From the NCBI GenBank assembly GCA_024636855.1, contig JAGXGG010000006.1, positions 1 to 39,438 on the forward strand: DNA of 39,438 nucleotides, given 5' to 3'. The notes under the pieces are model-generated. The model was not told where the DNA came from and ran no database searches. It saw only the letters and a list, made by a program, of their open reading frames with translations. Position 1 is the first letter of the stretch. Each line of letters starts with the position of its first letter. This document shows, piece by piece, positions 7,921-16,188 of this stretch. The stretch comes from Ignavibacteriota bacterium (GTDB taxonomy: Bacteria; Bacteroidota; Ignavibacteria; Kapaibacteriales; UBA2268). The position numbers were made by a program, and so were the translations under genes.

Positions 7921-10445
7921 TATATCATCACCGAGTAAATATAAAGTACATAATCTACAATTGATCTGTCTAATTGCATAATTAATAGTGGTATACCTAC
8001 GAATATTAATATTATCACAAGCTCTGTTAGATATACTTTTCCTTTTGGTTTATCGAATACAACAGCCGAGGATTTGAATAATCTGAATGCTGACCAGATT
8101 TTCACGAACACTAGTATTAAGAATATTAATAGATAACCGTTTTCCATTTGTTCGAATATTCTAATCATGAATGCTGATACTGGTAGTAATAGCAATGTTG
8201 GAATTAATGCCCAAGTAGCTAGAGTAAATGCATCTTTGAAGAATAATCTAACTGACAATACAAAAGCCGCTACTCTAAGTAATGAAGCAAGTAATAGTAT
8301 ATAAAGCACTATAATCAATGACATTACTATTATCAGCAACGCCGGAGACCATACCATAGCGAATAGATTTTCTTTGATTATTTCTATTGGTACTATGACA
8401 TTTAGGAAATATTCTAAAGTGTCATTGAACCGTAGATAATAAAACGTAGCAGCAATGAAAGAAGCCGTAGATACGGAGACTAGTAATGCCAATACACTAG
8501 TTTGTATTGCAGAGATTAGCCGTTGATCTCTGATATCAGCATAGAAATTATAAGGTCGTAATATAGAACGGAAAAAATATTCTCTAAATCGCTTGAATCG
8601 GTTGATCATCATCAAGAATATCAGACCAAATATAATGCCTGTTATTATGAATACGATTGTCTGGTCACCCGCTGGATCGCTACCAGCAGTTAATAGTGGT
8701 TCTTTCTCTTTATTGAATATTGATTTTACAGCTTTGAAGGCTGCTCTTTCGTTTCTATCTCTATCAACCAATCCTGATGTGTAAACATACTTATTTTCGC
8801 TATTGTTGATCATTATGGGCTGTTGTAGCAGATAGTCATTATATGTATCTATTGTGTAGCCAGCTAGATTTGCCGGTTTGAAAACAGAGTAAGAATTCAG
8901 CAAGTAATATGCTTGAAATTCTAAGGAAAGTTTATCTGCATATCCATTTTTATTATGTTTCTGAACAGTAGTTCCTAACTCACAAATAATTGGCAAACTG
9001 CCTGAGTTTTGTTGCAATTCTTTTAGTCGGACTAACTGCTTATTGAAATCGAATGTTTTATGTTTGAAGTTATATATTAAGAAATCAAATCCCTTTATAT
9101 TTGGGTAATCCGAGCCAGAATAAATAGTCTTGTGCACCAAATTATTAGTGTATTTATTCATAATAGCTAGTATATCTTCGGTATAGCTTTTAGTTTGATT
9201 TTGCCCTTCTGAGGAATAAGAATACAAGCCATAACTGAAGATAGAAGGTGAATTGTCTATAGTAGTTAGTATTCTGTCGGCTATGTTTTTGATTCTAACC
9301 TTTATTTCATCTGAGTTTAGAATAGAAGTAGGGGTATTATATACTGGTAGCTCATATAGCACTAATAGTCCATATTTATTACAAAGTTCTATTAGACTAG
9401 GGTGAGGCAATCCAAACTTCACTCTAATTGTATTTGCTCCCAATTTCTTGATTTCTCTTATGTCTTTCTCATATTGAATTTCTGAGAGAGATTGCCCTTG
9501 TCCTTTGATATCATCGGCATAGTTTACAGATTGGAGTTTGAATGGCTGTCCATTAAGTAAAAATCCATTTCCGTTATCAGAGCTGATTATAGTAACATCT
9601 TTGAATCCGATTGAAATTTCGCTCTGGTCTATTACGCTGCCACCTCTTATCACTTTTACTATTAAGCTATATAGATTTGGTTCGTCTGGTGACCAAAGGA
9701 GGGGATTATTTACTATTCCTTTTGATTCAAAATTATAGACTCTTGAATTACTGACGCTCATTGTAGAAGTACCAATCTCATATTGACCTTCTTTACTTTT
9801 CAAATATGTTTTTACTGTTATATTACCTTTAACAGAAGAAGCTTGACCTGTTGTTATTGCGCCTTTTATTTTGAGAGAAGCACTCGAATTACCGTCAGCT
9901 AGTTTATAAGATGAACTAATGCTACTTACCCAAGCCCCTGCAGTACTTATCAAGCTTATATTTCTTATTATTCCAGATGCTGCTTTAGTTACATGTATTG
10001 GTAATTGTTGTACTTGACGAGCATATCCTTCTGTCGAATTAACCTTTATCTTTAATTCATTGTCACCCACTTTAAGTGTGCTTTCTGGTAAATCGACCCA
10101 AAACTGTGTCATTCCACCAAAAAAATTACCTAAAAACTGATTGTTAACATAGAACTCTCCATTATCTGAAATACCATCTACTTCTAGATGAAATGTTCTT
10201 TTGGCTAAATCTGCTTTTGATAGCTTAATTGTCTTTTTATAGAGTAAAGTAGTATTCTCATAGCTTGTAGATGGCACGTGCTGTACCGACCATGTATCGC
10301 CTTCGTCGAATGACACTTTCCATTTGCCAGTTAAATCTAATACTTTTCTTTCCATTCCATAAGTTTCGGTAACTTGTGTAGTATCGAATTGAGCAAAAGC
10401 AGCAGAAAAACTAATCAGTAGTATTAATAATATTATTTTTTTCAT
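7920..10445 (-). CDS. GH2-like beta-galactosidase-fold protein fused to a Yip1-like membrane domain
   Basis: The 841-residue protein has a signal peptide (1-18), a GH2 sugar-binding jelly roll (about 35-165, DLTGKWKVSFDEGDTW), an immunoglobulin-like domain (about 170-285), a TIM-barrel-like domain (about 290-575), then five or six membrane helices (about 597-840). Residues 735-800 (FKDAFTLATWALIPTLLLLP) look like a Yip1-type domain. Glu489 (LPIICELGT) fits the GH2 nucleophile, but the acid/base Asn-Glu expected after SPSIFSYGL is replaced by YSYSSEG, so ordinary glycosidase activity is doubtful. The extracellular domain would be held at the inner membrane. It abuts the upstream oxidoreductase (TAAATG) and overlaps purC by one base. 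Domain calls are by eye: GH2 part likely, Yip1 part tentative. Confidence 0.8.
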   Translation of the reverse strand: MKKIILLILLISFSAAFAQFDTTQVTETYGMERKVLDLTGKWKVSFDEGDTWSVQHVPSTSYENTTLLYKKTIKLSKADLAKRTFHLEVDGISDNGEFYVNNQFLGNFFGGMTQFWVDLPESTLKVGDNELKIKVNSTEGYARQVQQLPIHVTKAASGIIRNISLISTAGAWVSSISSSYKLADGNSSASLKIKGAITTGQASSVKGNITVKTYLKSKEGQYEIGTSTMSVSNSRVYNFESKGIVNNPLLWSPDEPNLYSLIVKVIRGGSVIDQSEISIGFKDVTIISSDNGNGFLLNGQPFKLQSVNYADDIKGQGQSLSEIQYEKDIREIKKLGANTIRVKFGLPHPSLIELCNKYGLLVLYELPVYNTPTSILNSDEIKVRIKNIADRILTTIDNSPSIFSYGLYSYSSEGQNQTKSYTEDILAIMNKYTNNLVHKTIYSGSDYPNIKGFDFLIYNFKHKTFDFNKQLVRLKELQQNSGSLPIICELGTTVQKHNKNGYADKLSLEFQAYYLLNSYSVFKPANLAGYTIDTYNDYLLQQPIMINNSENKYVYTSGLVDRDRNERAAFKAVKSIFNKEKEPLLTAGSDPAGDQTIVFIITGIIFGLIFLMMINRFKRFREYFFRSILRPYNFYADIRDQRLISAIQTSVLALLVSVSTASFIAATFYYLRFNDTLEYFLNVIVPIEIIKENLFAMVWSPALLIIVMSLIIVLYILLLASLLRVAAFVLSVRLFFKDAFTLATWALIPTLLLLPVSAFMIRIFEQMENGYLLIFLILVFVKIWSAFRLFKSSAVVFDKPKGKVYLTELVIILIFVGIPLLIMQLDRSIVDYVLYIYSVMI

Positions 10446-12575
10446 TTATGATATTGTAATTGATTGCGACACTTTTAATGATTCTAAAATAGCAAAAGTA
10501 CACTTTGTAACAGCAAATAATTCTTCTTTTGGAATTAATGCTTTGCCAGATTTTATAGAGCCAACGAATAACTCCATTTCTTTTTTGATTCCTTTCTCCC
10601 CGTCCATCTTGATAGACTTAGCGTTCTTACCTTTGTGGACAGTTACAGTGTTGAAATTATCCATAACGTAAACAGAGTTCTCACAGAATACCTCGCAGTA
10701 CTCTTTGCCCAAACTACCGTCTCCATTAGAGAAATACTCTAGTACACCGACAGAACCATCTTGGAATTTGATAGTTGCAGCTACATTGTCTTCGTTGAGC
10801 TTAGCTTCCGAATTGCCTGAAAGTGATTCAGCATATACTCTGATAGGCATACTACCAGTAAGGTAAACCATAGTATCTATGAAATGGCAAGCCTCACCGA
10901 TTATACGTCCACCACCCTCACTTCTTTGTGACCAATGGTCTGCTGGTATATGTCCTGCATTCACTCTGTACTTAACTATCATAGGCTCTTTGTGACCAGC
11001 GAGCTCTGATTTGATAGTAGTGAATGACTTTGAAAATCTTCTATTGAAACCAACCATCAGCTGTTTATCTGACTTTGAACTGGCTTCTATTATTTTATCT
11101 AGCTCTTCTTGATTGAGAGCTAAAGGTTTCTCCACGTAAACGTGTTTGCTATTTTCTATTCCGTTGAGTACGAATTCACCATGAGTATTGTGCCAAGATG
11201 CTATGAACAGTGTATTAATATCTTTGTCTTTTATTAGCTCTATAGGGTTTGCACCTGCTTTGGCGAAACCGAAATTAGTCGCAACGGTTTTAGAACTAGC
11301 TGCGCTATTATTTGCTACTGAAACAAAGGATACACCTTGCTTAGTTAGTGGCGGTAAAAGGTAATTTTGAGCAAATTGACCAGCACCAACAAAGCCGATT
11401 TTCACTTCCGAATCTTTAGTAATCGCACCAGTAGAAACGAATGTCGTTTGCTTACCTTCTCGCTTCGGATAGTTTATTAGTATTCCCAGATAAGGTGCCG
11501 ATGATGAGCTAATCATATCATAAGCTTTGCTTGCTTCTTGCACATCGAAAGCGTGGGAAGTCATACTCTCTACATCTATTCTGCCTTTTTCTATTAGCTC
11601 TACGAAGGCCTGCATGTTCCTGTTCTCAGTCCATCGAACGAAGGCGTAAGGATAATCGTGCCCATCTTCTTCGTAAAAAGCGTCATATCTACCTGGGCCG
11701 TAACTCGAAGATATACGAAGATTAATTTCTTTTTTGTAGAATGGATGACGCTTCATATCCATACCTATAGCACCGACTATAACTACTTTGCCTTTCTTGC
11801 GAGTCATCTCCATAGCCATCTGAAGTGGTGCACTACTCGAAGTAGAAGCTGTTATAATAGTAGAATCAGCGCCTTCGCCATTGCTTCTAGCTATTACTTT
11901 CTGCACGTTTTCCGACGAGCTTTTCAAAACTGAATCGCATCCAAATTGCAATCCTAGCTCCATAGCTCTATCGTCTATATCCATTCCTATTACATTACAA
12001 CCAGCAGCTTTTAAGAACTGCACAGTTATTAATCCTAATAATCCCAATCCGACTACTACCACATTCTCACCCAAGCTAGGTTCAGCTTGGCGAAATCCTT
12101 GCATAGCAATTGCTCCTACGGTAGTATATGCGGCATCTTCGAAAGATACGCTATCAGCTATTTTAACTACTAGATTCTTGGGTACAGCGATTATCTCTGC
12201 ATGATTAGCAATGCCAGCTCCTGCTGCCGCTACTCTATCACCAGGTTTGAATTCATCACATTTCGATTCGATAACTACACCCGAAGCGGAATAACCAAGC
12301 AATTTGAATGAATTAAGCTTTGCACTTACTCTGCGCATAGTTTCTTTTAGACCATAGCTTTTCACAGCATCTAGGACTACTTTTACTTGATCGGGTTGCT
12401 TTTTAGCACGTGTGAGTAAACTCCCTTGACCATTGTCAACGGAAGTCTTTTCTGTTCCAGCGCTAATAAGTGAGCTATGAACTTCTACTAAAACCCCATT
12501 AGCAGGGCACTGTGGGGAGGGCATCTCTTCTGTCCTTACTTCCCCAGATTTTTGATATTGGACTACTTGAAGCAT
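10446..12575 (-). CDS. Two-domain oxidoreductase: MDR dehydrogenase fused to Gfo/Idh/MocA domain
   Basis: The 709-residue cytoplasmic protein begins with a medium-chain dehydrogenase-like half (1-370) with the nucleotide loop GLGLLG (176-181). The usual catalytic-zinc Cys is missing near residues 35-45 (SSLISAGTEKTS), so this half is probably zinc-free. The second half (390-709) is a Gfo/Idh/MocA domain with its own Rossmann loop GAGQFAQ (397-403) and the family EKP motif (482-484). This fusion is known beside polysaccharide and sugar-nucleotide genes, where it is thought to oxidise or reduce a sugar, but the substrate is not established. It is the first gene of the chain ending at pdxA, and a promoter-like box lies 27 bases upstream. 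Confidence 0.9.
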   Translation of the reverse strand: MLQVVQYQKSGEVRTEEMPSPQCPANGVLVEVHSSLISAGTEKTSVDNGQGSLLTRAKKQPDQVKVVLDAVKSYGLKETMRRVSAKLNSFKLLGYSASGVVIESKCDEFKPGDRVAAAGAGIANHAEIIAVPKNLVVKIADSVSFEDAAYTTVGAIAMQGFRQAEPSLGENVVVVGLGLLGLITVQFLKAAGCNVIGMDIDDRAMELGLQFGCDSVLKSSSENVQKVIARSNGEGADSTIITASTSSSAPLQMAMEMTRKKGKVVIVGAIGMDMKRHPFYKKEINLRISSSYGPGRYDAFYEEDGHDYPYAFVRWTENRNMQAFVELIEKGRIDVESMTSHAFDVQEASKAYDMISSSSAPYLGILINYPKREGKQTTFVSTGAITKDSEVKIGFVGAGQFAQNYLLPPLTKQGVSFVSVANNSAASSKTVATNFGFAKAGANPIELIKDKDINTLFIASWHNTHGEFVLNGIENSKHVYVEKPLALNQEELDKIIEASSKSDKQLMVGFNRRFSKSFTTIKSELAGHKEPMIVKYRVNAGHIPADHWSQRSEGGGRIIGEACHFIDTMVYLTGSMPIRVYAESLSGNSEAKLNEDNVAATIKFQDGSVGVLEYFSNGDGSLGKEYCEVFCENSVYVMDNFNTVTVHKGKNAKSIKMDGEKGIKKEMELFVGSIKSGKALIPKEELFAVTKCTFAILESLKVSQSITIS

Positions 12576-12601
12576 TGTTTTCTGTGTCGATTTACAAGAT
12601 A

Positions 12602-12609
12602 CAAAGATA
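12602..12609 (-). promoter_or_regulatory. Probable -7 box before the two-domain oxidoreductase
   Basis: TATCTTTG on the minus strand matches TAnnTTTG exactly and is the same sequence as in the kinase promoter at 4646-4653. I see no good -33 box at the expected distance, so this is a weaker call. It would drive the oxidoreductase-to-pdxA chain. Confidence 0.4.
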
Positions 12610-12713
12610 AGAATTATTATGGAAAATTAGTATTTGTAGCTAATATTAGAAAGCGTTAATTTCTGAATCAAAGATTTATTATTTTGATTAACTGACTAAT
12701 AACAGAAATAAAA

Positions 12714-13238
12714 TTGAAGAAAACTTTAATAATTACCGTATTATTTATCTTGAGTAATATAGCAGTATTATCACAATCAGAGAATACAATTCCTTCGGAA
12801 ATGCAATCGGAGGAAGCTGAAGTTAGAGACTCTAATGCAAGGTATACAGCTCTCGGTATCCTTAGATATGAAGTCTATTCAGATATTATCAATGGTAACG
12901 GATTATCAAAGCTTGGGGCAGGGTTCTATAATATAGATTATATACCTAACTTAGTCTATTATTTCTATGGTCTTGGAGCTGGTTATAATTTCGATTATGA
13001 AATGCCCGAATTAGATACCTATGTAGGGTTTAGTTATCACTTAACCTTAAGATTAAGAGGGCATATAGCTCATGATTTGAATAAATTTAATTTGTCTTAT
13101 ACACCTGAGATAGGATTAGGTCTGGATAATGGATTTGCAATGTTTGGTTATAGGATATGGGCTGTAAACCCCAACGAAATTAAAAATGAAATTCAGTTTC
13201 ATCTTAGCTTCAGAATTCCATTTGGTTGGTATTATTAG
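12714..13238 (+). CDS. Secreted, probably outer-membrane protein of unknown function
   Basis: The 174-residue product starts with a signal peptide (KKTLIITVLFILSNIAVLSQ). The rest has alternating aromatic and polar strands (YNIDYIPNLVYYFYGLGAGY, then LTLRLRGH) and ends in aromatic WYY, typical of a small beta-barrel. The start is TTG at 12714; the first ATG in frame would remove the signal peptide. It is one of the few plus-strand genes, divergent from the two-domain oxidoreductase and sharing a 138-base upstream region with it. A hairpin at 13244-13270 ends it. I do not recognise the family. Confidence 0.75.
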   Translation: MKKTLIITVLFILSNIAVLSQSENTIPSEMQSEEAEVRDSNARYTALGILRYEVYSDIINGNGLSKLGAGFYNIDYIPNLVYYFYGLGAGYNFDYEMPELDTYVGFSYHLTLRLRGHIAHDLNKFNLSYTPEIGLGLDNGFAMFGYRIWAVNPNEIKNEIQFHLSFRIPFGWYY

Positions 13239-13242
13239 AAAA

Positions 13243-13270
13243 AGAGCTAACCCACTCAGTGAATTAGCTC
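13243..13270. terminator. Bidirectional terminator between convergent genes
   Basis: GAGCTAA (13244-13250) pairs with TTAGCTC (13264-13270). Reading minus, TTTTTCTAATAA follows the stem, a good intrinsic terminator for the EthD-like gene. For the plus-strand gene the stem lies 6 bases after the stop codon. Confidence 0.7.
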
Positions 13271-13285
13271 AATATCTTTAGCTTA

Positions 13286-13597
13286 TTATTTTACTTCGCC
13301 GACCATAATAATAGGTGCGCCACCAGAAGAAATTCTGTGTGCATCGCCAGCAACTTCTTGCATTCCTGCAGAACTCATTACTTCATTCATCGCTTCGGGT
13401 GTATCAAAAGTCAATCTGAACATCTGATAGAATTCTGGTTCGCCACCAGGACCTGGTAAAAATTTTGTAACTGTATATGAGTTTGATTCAGGCTGGATAC
13501 CTGTCTTGTCATTAAGCATTTTCAGATGTAACTTATAATCTTCTTCAAATTTTGCTTGGTCAGTTGGGTGAGGGTATAACGCAGTAAGTGCTAACAT
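13286..13597 (-). CDS. EthD family protein
   Basis: A 103-residue dimeric ferredoxin-like fold protein. The pattern MLALTALYPHPTDQAKFEEDY with HLKML, then KFLPGPGGEPEFYQMFRLTFDTPEAMNEVMSS, matches the EthD family (first known from ether degradation, mostly of unknown role). ATG at 13597 has GGAG upstream. It stands alone, with a terminator after it and about 180 bases of spacer before it. The substrate cannot be inferred. Confidence 0.85.
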   Translation of the reverse strand: MLALTALYPHPTDQAKFEEDYKLHLKMLNDKTGIQPESNSYTVTKFLPGPGGEPEFYQMFRLTFDTPEAMNEVMSSAGMQEVAGDAHRISSGGAPIIMVGEVK

Positions 13598-13719
13598 AAT
13601 AACTCCATATTTATAGGTTTAATAATGAAAATCTTTTCTATTGTTTTAATTTAAGGAAACTTAGACGCTTATCCTATTTGACCTATTAAGTAGAATGTAT
13701 ATAACTAGATTAGATAAAA

Positions 13720-13752
13720 AAAAAGCTGATTCGTAATAAACGAATCAGCTTT
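13720..13752 (-). terminator. Strong intrinsic terminator
   Basis: On the minus strand AAAGCTGATTCGT (13752-13740) and ACGAATCAGCTTT (13734-13722) form a perfect 13-base stem with a 5-base loop. The stem's last T's continue into a T run. It lies about 30 bases after the stop of the repetitive helical protein gene. Confidence 0.85.
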
Positions 13753-13780
13753 CTTGTAATTTAAGTAGTTCTGTACTTGA

Positions 13781-14341
13781 CTATTTTTCGAATTCACTAA
13801 TAATATCTTTTGCACCTTTAACAGATTCTGAAAGAGATTCTTTTACTTGAGTCAATGTTTCATCGCCGAATTCTTGGGCTACTGTCAATATTGTTTTAAC
13901 AGCTGTAAATGTAGCTTTCGCTGAATCTCCACCAACAGTTGTAACACCAGCAACGACACCTTTTACGGCAGATACTGCTGTTTCTCCAATATCAACACCA
14001 AGCTCTTTTGCAGAATAGAGTGCCTCAGAAACGATTCCCTTAACAGCTTCATTTTGTTCTACACCCGATTCCATAGCACCTTCTATTGTTCCTTGAACAA
14101 CACCTTTAACAGCCTTTACTACAGACGACCCTATTTCTCCAATACCTATTAGAGAACCCTTTACTATAGCGCCAGGAACCTGAATACCTTCTTTGAGTAA
14201 GTCACCCGTTTCTTTAAGGGTATTAACGGTAATCTTTTTTACGGCGTTAATTGTAGTTGTTGAAATATCAGTTACGCCTTCCAAAGATGCTACTATAGCT
14301 CCTTTTGTACCATTTACTATTTTTGACAGAATTTTAAACAT
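13781..14341 (-). CDS. Repetitive amphipathic helical protein, unknown function
   Basis: About 186 residues, almost all predicted helix, with no signal peptide, no Cys and no enzyme motif. An imperfect unit of about 42 residues repeats at least three times, marked by GAIV and by AVKK, AVKGVVQG, AVKGVVAG and AVKTIL with Gly, Ala, Val and Thr spacing. Long Ala/Gly/Val helices of this sort can lie on membranes or form bundles, but I do not recognise the family. The frame opens at 14353, yet ATG at 14341 has GGAAGG just upstream and is a better start. A perfect terminator follows. It looks monocistronic. Confidence 0.7.
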   Translation of the reverse strand: MFKILSKIVNGTKGAIVASLEGVTDISTTTINAVKKITVNTLKETGDLLKEGIQVPGAIVKGSLIGIGEIGSSVVKAVKGVVQGTIEGAMESGVEQNEAVKGIVSEALYSAKELGVDIGETAVSAVKGVVAGVTTVGGDSAKATFTAVKTILTVAQEFGDETLTQVKESLSESVKGAKDIISEFEK

Positions 14342-14404
14342 ATTACCTTCCATTTTAGTGTGAGAATTTTCTATTACTATTTTATTAAATATCCCTTAAA
14401 TTAA

Positions 14405-14779
14405 GTGATACCTAAGTATTATGTTTTGAAAACGATTAGTACTGCTCAATATTTCATAATCTTGGATTATTATTTTCACTACAGTGGCCATAAAGAAGTA
14501 CGTTACCTTTATGCTAACATAGGTTTTAGTTTGTCATCCTTTGAACATATACCTTTAACTTGGCAATTTGAAGGTAGTGAATCTGCGGATATGTTATTCC
14601 AATGTTTTAAAAAAGGAGCAGTACGATCCACTGCTTTGTTAAATAGACAGACCAAAGAAAGCATAGTCAATATTAGGAAATATATGGCTTCTGAATGCGA
14701 GCGATATCGTAGTTCAAACAATAAAATAGAGATTCCAATGAGCGTAGCTTTAAGTGTAGGAATTAAAAAAACAGCTTGA
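14405..14779 (+). CDS. Hypothetical protein, possibly a 5'-truncated gene
   Basis: An open frame of 124 codons. A stop codon lies directly before GTG at 14405, so the start must be this GTG, TTG at 14426 or a later codon; no clear ribosome site is seen. The product (YYVLKTISTAQYFIILDYYF near the start, IPMSVALSVGIKKTA at the end) has no signal peptide and no motif I recognise. Its mixed, non-repetitive composition looks like real protein, while the 70-codon frame on the other strand does not. The missing good start makes a gene remnant possible. Confidence 0.45.
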   Translation: MIPKYYVLKTISTAQYFIILDYYFHYSGHKEVRYLYANIGFSLSSFEHIPLTWQFEGSESADMLFQCFKKGAVRSTALLNRQTKESIVNIRKYMASECERYRSSNNKIEIPMSVALSVGIKKTA

Positions 14780-14834
14780 TTTCTTTAATCAGAGTTCTAT
14801 TTTAATAACAGACCTTTTCGAACAAAATATTTGT

Positions 14835-15401
14835 CTAATCATCTGCTGGGGTTGTTTGGCCCTCATCGCCGTCCGTAATAGTAATACCAGCGAAACCCCA
14901 TCCTCTGCCACTAAGCCCTACTATAGTTATTGAAGTAATGTCAGCTCTTAGCAAAGTAATATTCTGATATGAATAGTTCCCAATGTCATTGCCAATAGCA
15001 CCGACTAGTAAACCAGAGACGAATACAACTCCATCATAGCCTGGGTCTTGACTAACTGTTTTGCAGATTACCTTCTTGTCATACGATGCTGTTTTGGAGT
15101 GAAGAGGGTAAGGCTCTTCGTTTACAAATACTACAACTGAATCATCATCATTAAGTCCCCACACTCGAAATGAAGGATTAGTCTGAGGTTCAGAGAAGTT
15201 CACAGTAATTGTTTTCTTACCACTTCCCATAACAAAATATGTAGGGTCTTGACCAGTACATCCATAACTGACAAACGAACCACCAGCGAAAGTATAGGTT
15301 AATACTTCTGGGGCTTTTGCATCAGAACGAATATATGTGTCTTTCCCATTGGCTATGCCGAAAGTGAAGAAGAAAAGTATTAGTGCTATTTTTTTTGTCA
15401 T
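14835..15401 (-). CDS. Secreted protein of unknown function
   Basis: A 188-residue product with a signal peptide (MTKKIALILFFFTFGIANG). The mature part is rich in beta strands and Gly, with two Cys (YGCTGQDP and VICKTVS) that could form a disulfide, and an acidic tail (DGDEGQTTPADD). The pattern TITVNFSEPQTNPSFRVWGL recalls jelly-roll or immunoglobulin-like surface domains, but no family is certain. Its ATG overlaps the stop of the upstream gene (ATGA) and has GGAGAAGG upstream, so the two are translated together. Confidence 0.75.
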   Translation of the reverse strand: MTKKIALILFFFTFGIANGKDTYIRSDAKAPEVLTYTFAGGSFVSYGCTGQDPTYFVMGSGKKTITVNFSEPQTNPSFRVWGLNDDDSVVVFVNEEPYPLHSKTASYDKKVICKTVSQDPGYDGVVFVSGLLVGAIGNDIGNYSYQNITLLRADITSITIVGLSGRGWGFAGITITDGDEGQTTPADD

Positions 15402-16057
15402 TCCTTCTCCCTAAATACACTTAGCTCTTTTACGATTTTACCTGTTATTGGATCTATATAAATCGCTTTACACTCTTTACACATCGTTATGGAGACTTCC
15501 CAAAAATAAGAAATCACCTTTTCACCATTAAATTTATTATCAAGCACTTCATTCCTATTATTAATTAATTCAGCATAAATACTATCACTAATTATACCAT
15601 AGTTTTCACCAATTTCAATCGCTTTTTGTTTAGATATAAATGTATTATTCAATAACTTCTTTAGACCAATCAAATCATCGTATTGAAAATGGTTTGTAGG
15701 AAGTTCTGTAACAAATCCCAAGCTATCAGCTTCTATAGAAAAATGACTGATAAAAGTGCTATCATCATAGACCTTATAGTTCAAGATATAAAGTTGTGGG
15801 ATGAAAGTGACTGAATCAAGGTAAGATGTTCCAGTATAATTATACTTAGCATGAACATGACTATTGGATATATTCCATTTTAGGTTCATATTAAAGATAT
15901 GTTCTCCAAAAAAATCAATTAAATATGCATCTGTGTTTTGCTTAGCAAATATCATTCTTTGTTTAATTTGTTCATTAGCTTTAATATTATCTAATTGGGC
16001 ATTGCAATCAATGGAGCAAAAATATAATAATATTAATAAAACTGATTTATTTTTCAT
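15398..16057 (-). CDS. Secreted protein with a C-terminal PepSY-like motif
   Basis: A 219-residue product with a signal peptide (MKNKSVLLILLYFCSIDCNA). The C-terminal part reads ISYFWEVSITMCKECKAIYI followed by DPITGKIV, close to the end of PepSY-type domains (a tyrosine-rich strand then DPxTGKI), and carries a CKEC pair. The remaining domains are not recognised. It overlaps the next secreted protein gene by 4 bases, so the two products probably act together in the periplasm or outside the cell. Confidence 0.7.
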   Translation of the reverse strand: MKNKSVLLILLYFCSIDCNAQLDNIKANEQIKQRMIFAKQNTDAYLIDFFGEHIFNMNLKWNISNSHVHAKYNYTGTSYLDSVTFIPQLYILNYKVYDDSTFISHFSIEADSLGFVTELPTNHFQYDDLIGLKKLLNNTFISKQKAIEIGENYGIISDSIYAELINNRNEVLDNKFNGEKVISYFWEVSITMCKECKAIYIDPITGKIVKELSVFREKE

Positions 16058-16154
16058 GGGTTATAATTTTTTATTTTTGACAAATAAGTGTGGATTAAAA
16101 CGCTTACATTAACTAAAATATATAAATAAGCACTTTCAAAAGTACTTATATTGC

Positions 16155-16181
16155 AAAAAAGTGCGAAATAAGATAATTTCG
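16155..16181 (-). terminator. Terminator after rlmF
   Basis: On the minus strand CGAAAT (16181-16176) pairs with ATTTCG (16169-16164), followed by CAC and six T. It lies a few bases after the rlmF stop. Confidence 0.65.
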
Positions 16182-16188
16182 AGCAAAT

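Noticed and set aside
14509-14721. Minus-strand frame of 70 codons
   Set aside because: It lies wholly opposite the 14405-14779 frame, has no start context and low-likelihood composition.
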